The notes: a model not told the origin generated them from the sequence alone. 64,000 nt of DNA from Agrobacterium pusense (GCF_900102105.1 NZ_FNBB01000003.1:1-64000), one strand, 5' to 3'. Shown: positions 1 through 8,302, counted from the stretch's first letter. Translations and numbers: made by a program.

Positions 1-99
1 CAGACCAGGGCCAATGTTCCTGGAAATTTGGAAAGCAAGCAGATGGGACAAAAACCGCCTGTCGGATGAGGCGCTGAAGCAACGCTCAGACGGTGGATT

Positions 100-813
100 T
101 CATCGCGGAAATTTCGCCAGCCCTTTGGCCAAGATCGGTCCGGTCGGTCTGCCTGTCGGCGATCCTCCCGCTTGTTCGAGCGTGATCTCGTATAGCTGGT
201 TGTCACGCGGGGTGGGCAATGCGGGTCCATCAAGGCGAGCCGAGCGAACGCCTTTCAGCAATCCGAGCGAAACAGGCCCAATTTCTCGAGACGGAAGCGT
301 CCATACCTCTATCGTCTTATCGTTCGGCACCGCAAAGTCGGCCAGTATACGGATCATCGCCCGTTCATCGCCAAAGTCCTCGACAACCGCCTGAATATCT
401 CCAGCCTCATTGATCAAAACGGCGACGACAAGCGGCTCCGCCTTGTGAATGAGGCTGTATCCAAGACCGATGGCAAGCAACAATGCGGCGGCAATTGACG
501 AAAGCGCAGCGATCTTCCAGCCTTTGCTGTTATTGTCATTCGCGAGCGTGGAAACAGACATGTAGCGGGTCACAGGCTGCGAAGTCAGCCCAGATTCAAT
601 GCGATGCCACAGGCTCTCGTTGACGGTTGCCGGTGTGATAGCGGTGTCGAGCGGCAGGAAACGCTCACGGCTTGCAGCAATCGCGGCCTTGAGTTCGGAA
701 TCTCGTTCCATGGCGTCCTCGATTTCCGCGGCGGCGGTGCTTTCGGTCAAGCCCAACACATACTCGTCAGCGAGGTTCGGTATATCCTTGCGGTCGTAGA
801 TCATCCCATGCAC
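100..813 (-). CDS. Anti-sigma factor, RskA-like
   Basis: Membrane anti-sigma factor expected to hold the ECF sigma factor encoded just upstream. The first 90 or so residues form an acidic helical cytoplasmic domain (DEYVLGLTES, then a run of Glu/Ala) like the sigma-binding region of RskA proteins. One transmembrane segment lies near residues 98-118 (IAALSSIAAALLLAIGLGYS), followed by a periplasmic domain with the typical FAVPNDKTIEVWTLP and GPILAKGLAKFP stretches. No HxxxCxxC zinc motif is visible, as in many RskA members. The start overlaps the end of the sigma gene by 13 bp, so the two are probably translationally coupled. Family call is firm; the inducing signal is unknown. Confidence 0.85.
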   Translation of the reverse strand: MHGMIYDRKDIPNLADEYVLGLTESTAAAEIEDAMERDSELKAAIAASRERFLPLDTAITPATVNESLWHRIESGLTSQPVTRYMSVSTLANDNNSKGWKIAALSSIAAALLLAIGLGYSLIHKAEPLVVAVLINEAGDIQAVVEDFGDERAMIRILADFAVPNDKTIEVWTLPSREIGPVSLGLLKGVRSARLDGPALPTPRDNQLYEITLEQAGGSPTGRPTGPILAKGLAKFPR

Positions 814-1346
814 TCCCGAAGCGTCAGAAGCCCGCGCCTGATCCAGGATTTCGCTGTGCCAAGTGGAACGCGCAGCCTTCCGGCGATCTCGCCGTGAGAA
901 TAGCCTCCAACATAGGCCATCAGAATACCGTGCCGCTTTGTCTCATCGAGCGATCCCAGGCATTCGCGCAGGCGCGATTGTGTGTCCAGACGGTGCCACG
1001 CACCCATGATCGCGTCTGCCTGTTCGGCTTCCTGAAGCGCTTCTACCTCTTCGACCGAATGTTCAAGTTTGCCATCCCGCAGGAGATTGAGCGCTCTGTT
1101 TCGAACAATGGCATAAATCCATCCGCGCGCGGAGCCACGGTCCGCACTGTATTGATAAGCGTGGGTCCATATTCGGATAAAGGCTTCCTGCACGACCTCT
1201 TCGGCAAGTTCGCGACGTCCAACGATGCGTTGCGCCACGGCGACCAACCGCCCGGCCTCCTGATCGAAAATTCGGCGTAATGCCGAACGGTCACCCTTAG
1301 CGCAGGCAGCAAGCGCCTTATCCAGATCGTCCGGCCCGGAACCCAT
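801..1346 (-). CDS. ECF RNA polymerase sigma factor
   Basis: Extracytoplasmic-function sigma factor of 181 residues, the usual size. Region 2 is seen around residues 40-75 (AEEVVQEAFIRIW, then RGWIYAIVRNRALNLLRDG) and region 4 near 130-178, with the helix-turn-helix YSHGEIAGRLRVPLGTAKSWIRRGL. It is the first gene of a leftward pair with the overlapping RskA-like anti-sigma factor, so it is most likely of the SigK/RpoE-like group released by loss of the membrane partner. The divergent neighbour at 1544 encodes a secreted DUF4394 protein and is a natural candidate target. The two are separated by about 200 bp containing repeated TGCATCC. Confidence 0.9.
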   Translation of the reverse strand: MGSGPDDLDKALAACAKGDRSALRRIFDQEAGRLVAVAQRIVGRRELAEEVVQEAFIRIWTHAYQYSADRGSARGWIYAIVRNRALNLLRDGKLEHSVEEVEALQEAEQADAIMGAWHRLDTQSRLRECLGSLDETKRHGILMAYVGGYSHGEIAGRLRVPLGTAKSWIRRGLLTLRECMG

Positions 1347-1416
1347 TAATATCCTTCCATGATCCAGCGGTGAAAATCGTCAGCTTTCACGAACTATACC
1401 CATCCGGCGATCAAAT

Positions 1417-1453
1417 GGATGCATCCTGAGAATTATTTTTACGACCTGCATCC
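1417..1453. promoter_or_regulatory. Repeated TGCATCC in a divergent promoter region
   Basis: Between the sigma factor and the DUF4394 gene lie a 10-bp palindrome GGATGCATCC (1417-1426) and a second TGCATCC (1447-1453), 27 bp apart start to start. They may be promoter or operator elements shared by both genes. That role is inference; only the repeats are seen. Confidence 0.3.
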
Positions 1454-1543
1454 ATTCGCCTCCCTTGCGGTGTCTTCAATGATGAAGGGTCAAGCGCCGA
1501 GTGCCTGACGCCTTCTCGAATGTTAAACGCACGGGAGAAAGAC

Positions 1544-2332
1544 ATGAAGACCATCCTTTTCGCACTGACCGCCTCCGCCGCCTTTGCTGCCATGGCATCG
1601 ACAGCCTTTTCGGCACCCGTTCTCGGGCTGACGAGTGACAAAACACTTGTCATGTTCGATACCGCGAAGCCCGCCGTTACAAAGACCATGGAAGTAACCG
1701 GCGTCGATAAGCTCGTCGGCATTGATTACCGCCCCGCCAACAAGACAGTGATCGGTGTTACTGCGGACCATCGTATCGTTACCATCAACCTTGAAAGCGG
1801 TGCTGCCACTGATCTCGCAAAAATGGACAAGACGCTGACGGTGACACAGGCTCCGATCGTCGTCGATTTCAATCCGGTGGCTGATCGTCTTCGTTTCATG
1901 ACTGGCACCACCAACCACCGTGTCCATCCTGACACCGGTGCAGTGACGGTCGACGGTGTCCTGGCCTTCGAAGATGGTGACATGCACAAGGGCGAGACGC
2001 CGAACATTGTCGCAGCCGCCTATACCAACTCCATCGGCAAGCCTGAAAAGACCGCAATGTACAATATCGATGCGACGATTGGCGCCTTGATCCAGCAGAC
2101 CAAGCCGAATGACGGCACTTTGAAAGCAATTGGCAAGCTGGGTTTCAAAGACAAGCCAGCCACCTATGCTTTTGACATTCAGGGCACGGAAGCCGGAAAG
2201 AACACTGCCTATCTCGCTGCAAACAAAATGCTTTACACCGTTAATCTCGATACCGGCAACGCTACCGAAGTAGGCGCTATCACCGGCACGGACAACGAAG
2301 TCCGCGACATCGCTGTTCTTCCCGAAATGTGA
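1544..2332 (+). CDS. Secreted DUF4394 protein
   Basis: Exported protein of about 262 residues. The chosen ATG at 1544 follows GGGAGAAA (1533-1540) at good spacing and begins a standard signal peptide (MKTILFALTASAAFAAMAS) cut after AFSA. An in-frame ATG at 1520 lacks these features. The mature part matches DUF4394: repeated beta-strand units such as VGIDYRP, DFNPVADRLRFMTG and AFEDGDMHKGETPNIVAAAYTN, probably a propeller-like fold. No catalytic motif is visible and the function is unknown. It is divergent from the ECF sigma/anti-sigma pair, which fits a member of that regulon. It is followed by a hairpin terminator. Confidence 0.82.
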   Translation: MKTILFALTASAAFAAMASTAFSAPVLGLTSDKTLVMFDTAKPAVTKTMEVTGVDKLVGIDYRPANKTVIGVTADHRIVTINLESGAATDLAKMDKTLTVTQAPIVVDFNPVADRLRFMTGTTNHRVHPDTGAVTVDGVLAFEDGDMHKGETPNIVAAAYTNSIGKPEKTAMYNIDATIGALIQQTKPNDGTLKAIGKLGFKDKPATYAFDIQGTEAGKNTAYLAANKMLYTVNLDTGNATEVGAITGTDNEVRDIAVLPEM

Positions 2333-2342
2333 CACAGGAAGA

Positions 2343-2380
2343 CGGGCGGAGGCTGATGACCGGCAATCTGCCTCCGTCCG
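2343..2380 (+). terminator. Hairpin terminator after DUF4394 gene
   Basis: CGGGCGGAGGC (2343-2353) pairs with GCCTCCGTCCG (2370-2380) with one mismatch in 11 bp and is followed by a T-rich ATTTACTCTT. It starts 10 bp after the stop codon. Confidence 0.7.
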
Positions 2381-2418
2381 ATTTACTCTTCAAGTAATCA
2401 GGCCTCAATTGTCCTTGC

Positions 2419-2780
2419 GAGCTCGACCTGTCAACGGTCGAGCCGAGCCTTGCAGGTTTTTGCCGACCTCAGGACAAGATCCAGGTCTGCGGCACTCGCG
2501 ATGCAATCCTCAACATGCGAGAAGTGCTGGCCATTTTTGTCGAGAGTAGCCCGAATCATGGCGCAGTTGCGATCGCCGCAATTACCAGCTGTACAAATAC
2601 TTCGTATCCCCCGTTTGCTAGTTGCGCTGGCTTGCGCGCCTGGAAAGCGACGGAGCTTGGCATTCAGCCAGCGGAATGGGTCGAGACCTCACTGGCGCGA
2701 GGCTCGCTTACCGCGGAGCGATATCTCCGCCGCGCGGGCTTCCTGCCGATCTGGAAGCTTTGGGCTTGGGGGTGGTGCGA
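2419..2780 (+). pseudogene. Aconitase (AcnA-type) gene fragment
   Basis: This stretch has no intact gene but its forward reading is clearly from the middle of an aconitate hydratase. In order one reads ELDLSTVEPSLAG, RPQDKIQ, then GAVAIAAITSCTNTS, which carries the family's hallmark ITSCTNTS with an iron-sulfur cysteine. LGIQPAEWVETSLARGS and TAERYLRRAG follow. After a shift of frame near 2745 comes DLEALGLGVV. The order and spacing match AcnA, but the segment is only about 120 residues of a family near 890. It has no start, it lacks the later CTTCIGNSG segment, and it contains substitutions such as YPPFASC where the family has a conserved helix. It is a deletion remnant. Confidence 0.8.
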
Positions 2781-3055
2781 ATGTCACCCGCACCGTGCGA
2801 GGATCGGCTTTGAGGAAAAAGGCCTCCTTCCGTTCCGGTCGAATAAGTCCCACCCAAATTTGGGCACTAAGTCCCAATCGATGAACCCCTCCGCATAATG
2901 AGTGTTGATTGTTTGGAAGTTGTCGCTCGAGGAACTCCAGCCGGAAACGATCCGGAGAACTCGACACAAGCCAATCATGGGCGCATTTCGCGCCCGGCGT
3001 CTCGGATACGCAATCGATCGCACAGCATCTGATTGCAGAACGTAAAGAGGATAAG
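2781..3055. other. Unassigned spacer after the aconitase fragment
   Basis: The rest of this gene-poor stretch (2333-3055 overall) shows no convincing reading frame. Downstream of the fragment the aconitase match stops abruptly. The 3' end carries the ribosome site AAAGAGG used by the small gene at 3056. Confidence 0.4.
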
Positions 3056-3250
3056 ATGGACCAGAGCTTACGACCTGAGCCTTACACCGTTGAGCAACTT
3101 CAACAAAAATACTCTCTGAGCATTTCGAAGGCAGTCGACATTCTGGATCACTGTAACGGAGACAGGGCTCTGATCGACAAAATGTTGAAGAGATGCCACC
3201 AGAAGCAGCTCGATGCTCATCCGAAAAGCGATACGGACGGGAGCTGCTGA
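3056..3250 (+). CDS. Small DUF3606-like protein
   Basis: Protein of 64 residues starting at the ATG at 3056, preceded by AAAGAGG (3044-3050). A longer reading from 2909 has no such signal. The core YTVEQLQQKYSLSISKAVDILDHCNGDRALIDKMLKR looks like a short helical domain. It resembles the small DUF3606 proteins common in rhizobia, which have an amphipathic helix pair ending in an acidic-hydrophobic turn. No function can be given. It stands alone between the aconitase fragment and the Gly-rich gene. Confidence 0.6.
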   Translation: MDQSLRPEPYTVEQLQQKYSLSISKAVDILDHCNGDRALIDKMLKRCHQKQLDAHPKSDTDGSC

Positions 3251-3490
3251 CGCTTACTTTTGAGACGACGTTGCTTTTTTGGTCGCGCTGGACCAGCGGG
3301 AAAGTGCGGGGTTTCTTCACATTGTTTTATGCGCGGATCTTGTGCAACCATCACGTCAGTCGCTTTCAGACGGCGATTATTTCAGAACAAGCGGGTTCAA
3401 GACTACCCCAGGTCAGTTCTCAACTGAGCCAAACTCTGGCAGCCTGTGCAGAGATAATTGGTTCGCGTCCATTCCGGCAGGACGGCAGAT

Positions 3491-4039
3491 ATGGAGAACG
3501 GAGTGCGTACAAGAAGAAACATGCTTAAGTACCTCTTCACCTTTCCCATGGTCGGACGGCCCGTGGTTGCGTTGATCGCTGTCCAATTCTTGCAGGCCGC
3601 TGGTGTTCGGGTTGCTGTCGCTCAAGGTAATGGCGGCGGCAACAGTAACGGGAATAACGGTGGCAATGGCGGAGGAAACAACGGCGGCGGCAATGGAAAC
3701 GGGAATGGCGGTAGTAACAGCGGCGGAAACGGAAGCGCAAACGGTGGCGGCAACGGCAACGGTGGCAGCAATGATGGCGGACATGGAAATGGAGGTGGCA
3801 AAGGGAACGGAAAAGAGAGCGGAAGCGGGAAAGCACCAGATCCTGGAGCAGCCGGAAATTCCGGTCAGAACCGGGCTGGCGTTCAGCAGTCTGGCCAGGC
3901 TCTCGAAGTGCGTCACGCCAATGGCATCACCGAGACTTTACGAAAAGGCCGGTATTCGATGCGCGACAATAAGGGCCGTGTCATCGTTGATCGGCTTGCG
4001 ACGGTCAAGGATCGTTTAAGGTTTCAGGGCTCACGCTGA
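3491..4039 (+). CDS. Secreted Gly/Asn-rich protein
   Basis: Protein of about 182 residues with three parts. A hydrophobic export signal (MLKYLFTFPM... ending VRVAVAQG) comes first. About 85 residues of almost pure Gly/Asn/Ser repeats (GNGGGN, GGNGNG units) follow. The C-terminal 40 residues are conserved-looking and basic (VRHANGITETLRKGRYSMRDNKGRVIVDRLAT). The start is uncertain: ATG 3491 or ATG 3521, and the latter places the signal peptide at the very N-terminus. The last 16 bp overlap the 3' end of the convergent response regulator. Function unknown; the low-complexity middle suggests a surface or envelope-associated protein. Confidence 0.65.
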   Translation: MENGVRTRRNMLKYLFTFPMVGRPVVALIAVQFLQAAGVRVAVAQGNGGGNSNGNNGGNGGGNNGGGNGNGNGGSNSGGNGSANGGGNGNGGSNDGGHGNGGGKGNGKESGSGKAPDPGAAGNSGQNRAGVQQSGQALEVRHANGITETLRKGRYSMRDNKGRVIVDRLATVKDRLRFQGSR

Positions 4040-4671
4040 GCAGAGATACGATCTCTCCAAAGAAGTGCCGCCTCCGTGCGATTGCTGACCTTTAACTTGG
4101 CAAAAATCCTTGTCACGTGATGCTTCACCGTTTTCTCGTGGAGACCCAGTTTGCGGGCGACAAGCTTGTTGCTCATTCCGATGGCGATGAGGTCCATGAC
4201 TTGCCGCTCTCTTCTGCTCAGATCCTGACGCTGCTCGATCAGTTCCGATGCGGCCTTTCTTTCAGCCAGCAACTTGGCGCCCAGTTCGGGTGGAATGTAA
4301 CGCCCGCCGTCTGCGATGGTCCGCAGCATCTGTACCAGCTCACGAGAGCCGACGCCTTTCAAGGCGTATCCCGCCGCGCCCGACTGGATTGCTGTCTGAA
4401 GATCATCCACGCTCTCAGATGCTGTGAGAATGAGAATTCGAATGGACGGAGACAGGCTCAATATGGATTTGATCGCCGCTAGGCCGTTGCCGGGCATCGA
4501 GATATCCAGGAGGATGATGTCCGGCGCTAATCTGGTCGCAAGGGCTAGTGCCTCGTCGGCGTTTTCTCCTTCACCCAGGACGTCGAAACCACACTCTTTC
4601 AGGCTCTGCGATACACCCGAGCGAAACATCGGGTGATCATCAACGATGACGACCTTTATATTTTCTGTCAT
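4024..4671 (-). CDS. NarL/FixJ-type response regulator
   Basis: Two-component transcription regulator of 215 residues. The receiver domain has the acidic pair D11-D12, the phosphoacceptor D56 (IILLDISMPG) and the conserved Lys region (ALKGVG). The C-terminal LuxR-type helix-turn-helix spans about 148-208 (LSRRERQVMDLIAIGMSNKLVARKLG, HEKTVKHHVTRIFAKLKV). It starts inside the end of the kinase gene by an ATGA-type overlap, so the pair is co-translated. The 3' end overlaps the Gly-rich protein gene on the other strand. Targets are not evident. Confidence 0.92.
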   Translation of the reverse strand: MTENIKVVIVDDHPMFRSGVSQSLKECGFDVLGEGENADEALALATRLAPDIILLDISMPGNGLAAIKSILSLSPSIRILILTASESVDDLQTAIQSGAAGYALKGVGSRELVQMLRTIADGGRYIPPELGAKLLAERKAASELIEQRQDLSRRERQVMDLIAIGMSNKLVARKLGLHEKTVKHHVTRIFAKLKVSNRTEAALLWRDRISAQREP

Positions 4672-6038
4672 GGATCGCTCACATCGACGGTGTTCAGTCT
4701 CATGGTGAGGTGCGTTCCGCGTGCCGATGTCTGCACTTCGAAACGGCCTCCCAGACTTTCAATTCGTTCTTTAAGGCCTGACAACCCGATGCAATCGGGT
4801 CCAATCTCGTCGAACGAAAAACCACTGCCGCCGTCTGAAACAGTAGCGACGATCTCTGTGCCTTCCTGTCGTAGTGACACGCATTGATTTGTTGATGCTG
4901 CGTGGCGCCAACCGTTGTTCAGACCCTCCTGGACGAACCGATAAGCGCAGATTTTAACGGGAACTCCGACTTGCGCGTTCACATTCTCAATTGAGGTCGT
5001 TATTCGCGTGCCAGCACGGGACTGATGATGTTCAACCGCCCGACCAACAACGTCTTCGATGGGCAGATTTTCTATATCCGGCAAAACAAGGCCGCGGCAG
5101 ATGTTGCGGATATCCCGGATAGCTTCATCCAGACTGGCCTTGATCGATGTCGTCTCGGATTCTCGTTCATTCCGACTTGTCTGGTCGCTGACGAGCTTCT
5201 CGCTGTCCACCCGCAGTGCTGCGTAGGCGATGAGCTGTGCAGGCCCATCGTGCAGATCGGCACCGATCTTGCGCAACAGCCGCTCGTTCAAGGCCACCGT
5301 GCGCTGCGATCCTTTCTGCACGCGACGCGCCAGGTCCTCGATCTCACGCAGTTGATGCCGGATCATCCTGCTGCCCTTGAGCACAATTGTGGAAAGAACG
5401 GCGAAAAATGCAGAGGCAACCGCGATGACGACGATCCAGCTCTTCCAGCGCGCTCGCGCCAGGCTTTTTTCAAGATCCGTTGCCCGCTCATAAAACTCTG
5501 CGACGGCAACCACCTCTCCGGACCATGGCTGCAAGACGGGATTATATATCTCCAGGAGGGGTTCCCCGAGCGCTCGCTCCGCGTCGCTCTCTGGGTCTCC
5601 TGCCTCTTCGAAATTTGCGACGAGCTCGCCGGCGAACGCTTTCGTCCTGTTTTCGCCAGGCGGCACCACCATGTTCATCAGCCGCTTGTCGTTCGAGTAG
5701 ATAATAGTTCCGTCTTTCGTCCACAGCCGGAAGGAAACCAGTCGTCTGCCCAGTGCACCCTGTCCCAGAGTTTCATCCAGCGTTCGTTCGATGGAATCGT
5801 CAAGTTTTGTCGCACGGGTAAGATCCGGCAGGATAGGCGCAATGATGCTGTCGACGTAAAGCGCGGTTGTCGAGCCTGCATTCCTTGTTGCAGTCTCAAC
5901 AATCTGATCTGTCACCAGCAATCCAATCAAAACCGTCGCACCCAACGTAACAAGACCGCCGGCGAGGAAAAACTGTTGGGCGAGTGACAATGAGCCCAAG
6001 GTCTTCGATGAAAGACGAGTGATTGTGCGACCTGACAT
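4668..6038 (-). CDS. NarX-type sensor histidine kinase
   Basis: Membrane sensor kinase of 456 residues, partner of the overlapping response regulator. Transmembrane segments lie near 22-44 and 200-220, bracketing a periplasmic sensor of about 150 residues with no recognised ligand motif. The HisKA_3 dimerisation motif contains His263 (ADLHDGPAQLI). The ATPase domain keeps a usable N box (QEGLNNGWRHA), G1 (SDGGSGF) and a C-terminal glycine-containing loop (IGLSGLKERIESLGG), so it should be active. It is the first gene of the leftward pair. Confidence 0.92.
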   Translation of the reverse strand: MSGRTITRLSSKTLGSLSLAQQFFLAGGLVTLGATVLIGLLVTDQIVETATRNAGSTTALYVDSIIAPILPDLTRATKLDDSIERTLDETLGQGALGRRLVSFRLWTKDGTIIYSNDKRLMNMVVPPGENRTKAFAGELVANFEEAGDPESDAERALGEPLLEIYNPVLQPWSGEVVAVAEFYERATDLEKSLARARWKSWIVVIAVASAFFAVLSTIVLKGSRMIRHQLREIEDLARRVQKGSQRTVALNERLLRKIGADLHDGPAQLIAYAALRVDSEKLVSDQTSRNERESETTSIKASLDEAIRDIRNICRGLVLPDIENLPIEDVVGRAVEHHQSRAGTRITTSIENVNAQVGVPVKICAYRFVQEGLNNGWRHAASTNQCVSLRQEGTEIVATVSDGGSGFSFDEIGPDCIGLSGLKERIESLGGRFEVQTSARGTHLTMRLNTVDVSDP

Positions 6039-6187
6039 AGTGACACGCGTGCCTGTGACTTTGCCGCCGAGGGTCAGCCCAGCGAACTTCAGACAACAGT
6101 AAATTATGATCTCGAGGACGGAAAGCGAAGCCTAAAGGCATGAAGATTTTTATTTCTGAAAATACTAATTTATTCCCCTAGGAAAAG

Positions 6188-6214
6188 GCCTGCCGGGAAG
6201 AAAACCCGGCAGGC
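6188..6214 (-). terminator. Strong hairpin terminator
   Basis: GCCTGCCGGG (6188-6197) and CCCGGCAGGC (6205-6214) form a perfect 10-bp stem with a 7-nt loop just past the stop codon of the leftward gene at 6222. Read leftward it is followed by CTTTTCC. Confidence 0.8.
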
Positions 6215-6221
6215 AATGCCA

Positions 6222-6617
6222 TCAGTTGATAACCTGCACGACTTTGCGCGTGGTCGGTTCAACGATTACTCGCTGCTTGTTGACGATGGCATAAGAATAT
6301 TTCGGTTCGTCCGGAACCTGATGAATGACCACAGTCGAAGGAAGCGGCTCGCCCACAACGACCTTTTCCTTCACGACAACTGTCTCGGCCGGCATCGGAG
6401 CCTCCCGAACATAGGTAACGACGCGCGGGGGCGGCGGATCGATAGCTGTGCCTGCGACGGCGCCCACGACGCCACCAACGGCTGCGCCGACCGGGCCGCC
6501 TACGATTGCCCCGGTAATCGCGCCGCCAGCGGCGCCGGTTACAGTCGATTCCTGAGCCTGAGCTCCGCCGGCGACCAGTATTGCGAACGTCAGGAAAGAA
6601 AGCTGTTTCATCTGCAT
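6222..6617 (-). CDS. Secreted DUF1236-type protein
   Basis: Exported protein of about 131 residues. The start at 6617 is fixed by AGGAGG seven bases upstream on the minus strand; the longer reading to 6914 has no support. A signal peptide (MKQLSFLTFAILVAGGAQAQ) is followed by a glycine-zipper-like stretch (GAAGGAITGAIVGGPVGAAVGGVVGAVAG). The C-terminal domain ends YSYAIVNKQRVIVEPTTRKVVQVIN. That tail is the DUF1236-type motif common in rhizobia and is also found in the divergent neighbour at 6786. The Gly-zipper suggests envelope insertion or oligomerisation. Function unknown. Confidence 0.8.
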   Translation of the reverse strand: MQMKQLSFLTFAILVAGGAQAQESTVTGAAGGAITGAIVGGPVGAAVGGVVGAVAGTAIDPPPPRVVTYVREAPMPAETVVVKEKVVVGEPLPSTVVIHQVPDEPKYSYAIVNKQRVIVEPTTRKVVQVIN

Positions 6618-6785
6618 GGGTGTTCCTCCTTCGGGCAGAATTTCTACAGCCAAACAATATTTTTCGATCTGCATCAGTTCCGGGCATAGGACTTTGTGCC
6701 CTGTCTGGAACACTTTCCGCGCAATTTGCTTGAAATCCCACCTGCAACCGCAGGCAAAAAGCAACACTTGCCAAGGTGGAATGAT

Positions 6786-7091
6786 ATGAAAACCCGAGTC
6801 CTCGCAATGACGGCTGCAATGATCGTCATGGGCACGTCGAGCGTTCTGCACGCGCAGACCGTCGTGATCAGCCCGGAACAGGAAGTTGTGATCCAAAAAT
6901 ACGTGACTGCGCACACGGTCACCTCAGTGGATGTGCCAAATGTCGATGTCGTGGTTGGCACTGCCCTTCCGGAAACGGTGGAGCTGCACAGGATTGATGC
7001 ACCGGATGTCACCTACAGCTACGTCGTCGTTAACGGAAAGACCGCGATCGTCGATCCCGGCACCCGCAAGGTCATCAGGATCATGAACTAA
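6786..7091 (+). CDS. Secreted DUF1236-type protein
   Basis: Exported protein of 101 residues, start at ATG 6786 after AAGGTGGA. Signal peptide MKTRVLAMTAAMIVMGTSSVLHAQ, then a short domain with VVIQKYVTAHTV and the C-terminal DUF1236-like motif YSYVVVNGKTAIVDPGTRKVIRIMN. The tail is clearly homologous to that of the divergent gene at 6222-6617, but this one lacks the glycine-zipper segment. The pair probably arose by duplication and shares a 170-bp promoter region. Confidence 0.8.
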   Translation: MKTRVLAMTAAMIVMGTSSVLHAQTVVISPEQEVVIQKYVTAHTVTSVDVPNVDVVVGTALPETVELHRIDAPDVTYSYVVVNGKTAIVDPGTRKVIRIMN

Positions 7092-7316
7092 GCCGGTAAC
7101 CCGGGCGATCGATGGAGGCGAGATGTCACGTCGTCGTTCATCGATCCTGCAGGCTGTAAGATCATCTACGTTTTACGATCTGACAGCTTTCCCGGCCACT
7201 CAGCGTTGGTCGCGGTGGCGCGACCAACAATTTGATCGGCTACCCGTGTGCCGAGCGGCACGAAATTTTCCGTCCTGCTGCTCTGGCGATATTTCGATGC
7301 TTTTTAGTGATGCGCC

Positions 7317-7934
7317 ATGCAAAACGTTATCGTCGGCTCCCTACTGTTTCTCTGCTCATTACCCGTTGTTGGCGGTGGAATGAGGATTGCGTCCGATCTC
7401 AGGTCGCAGTCCCAGCCACCTGTCATTCTTGATGTAAATGAGGAGCCCTTGTGGACCACGCAGGTCAAGCGTGTTGATCCAAATGAGCAAGCCTATGAGC
7501 GTTTACCGTCCGACGTTGATGACGCGCTCCTCGCTTCCAATGATGTCCCGCGAAGCAAGCCATCCATACAAGATAGCGGTCTACCGCTTGGAAAAGCGAC
7601 TGGGATTGATGTCGCGGAGCACAAATCAGATGAATGGTGCTCCCGCAAATACCGGTCGTATGTGAAGGCCGATAAAAGTTACCAACCCTTCAGTGGCGGG
7701 CCACGCAGGCGCTGCGTCCCACCGATAGATCTGGTCGAGACGGAGAAGCGACCACAAATCGCCTCGCTGAACGACGACCATGTTGCCTGGTGTATGAGCC
7801 GGTATCGGTCTTACCAGCCTGAGGACAATTCTTATCAGCCGTTTTCAGGTCCGAGGAGAAAGTGCCAATCTGGTCTAGAAACGCCAGATCAGCGCTACCG
7901 GACAACTCTACTCGCCCAACAGGTTCCCAATTAG
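7317..7934 (+). CDS. BA14K-repeat protein
   Basis: Protein of 205 residues with an N-terminal hydrophobic segment (VIVGSLLFLCSLPVVGGG) and two copies of the BA14K motif. The first reads WCSRKYRSYVKADKSYQPFSG and the second WCMSRYRSYQPEDNSYQPFSG, each closed by PRR(R/K)C. BA14K proteins were described in Brucella as lectin-like immunoreactive proteins and are frequent in Rhizobiales, normally with a single C-terminal copy. The linker before the repeats is hydrophilic and without known motifs. It is probably membrane-tethered, facing the periplasm. The two Cys per repeat may form a disulfide. Confidence 0.75.
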   Translation: MQNVIVGSLLFLCSLPVVGGGMRIASDLRSQSQPPVILDVNEEPLWTTQVKRVDPNEQAYERLPSDVDDALLASNDVPRSKPSIQDSGLPLGKATGIDVAEHKSDEWCSRKYRSYVKADKSYQPFSGGPRRRCVPPIDLVETEKRPQIASLNDDHVAWCMSRYRSYQPEDNSYQPFSGPRRKCQSGLETPDQRYRTTLLAQQVPN

Positions 7935-8302
7935 ACAGACGACCTCTGCCGTCCTCGATGGCGGCTCTTTCAGTAGGCCAGCCAGCCAAGAAATTGCCGA
8001 TACTCCAACATCATTGTCTGAATTCCATTGGTTGTCTCCTTCCCCTCGCCGTTGCGCGCTGTCATGAGGGCGTATTGAGGAGGAGGGAATGCCGATGCGC
8101 CGGGCGAAGGCCACGTTCAAAGTGCTTGCTGAGCCAAATTGGCGCTGTTCGGCTACATCCTTAACTGCGGGTTCAGCGCTAAACTAGCAGGTATTTCACC
8201 GGTGAGCCCTGGGGCTGACAGTTGCAGTCGGCAGCCGTGGACGGTCGGTCGAAAACTGGTTTGCCGATCATGGTTGCCCCTCATCATGGCTTCGGCTCGA
8301 TG
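7935..8302. other. No gene seen
   Basis: A 370-bp stretch between the BA14K gene and the stop of the HWE kinase. I find no convincing coding frame, repeat or hairpin. A 32-codon frame at 8089 follows a purine-rich stretch but the spacing is too short and nothing is recognisable in it. Confidence 0.4.

Noticed and set aside
1523-2335. Long minus-strand frame opposite the DUF4394 gene
   Set aside because: It is the antisense of a gene with a signal peptide and ribosome site, and its product has no recognisable domain.
2784-3320. 178-codon minus-strand frame
   Set aside because: No family resemblance, and it overlaps the supported small gene at 3056 on the other strand.
3626-3830. Tandem repeats as a possible repeat array or CRISPR
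   Set aside because: They are codon-level GGN/AAN repeats inside a gene; there are no regular spacers.
3603-4019. Forward frame rich in Ala/Thr/Met within the Gly-rich gene
   Set aside because: It is a shifted reading of the GGN repeats and lacks the export signal and conserved tail of the true frame.
8089-8187. 32-codon frame after a purine-rich stretch
   Set aside because: The Shine-Dalgarno-like sequence is too close to the start and the product has no features.
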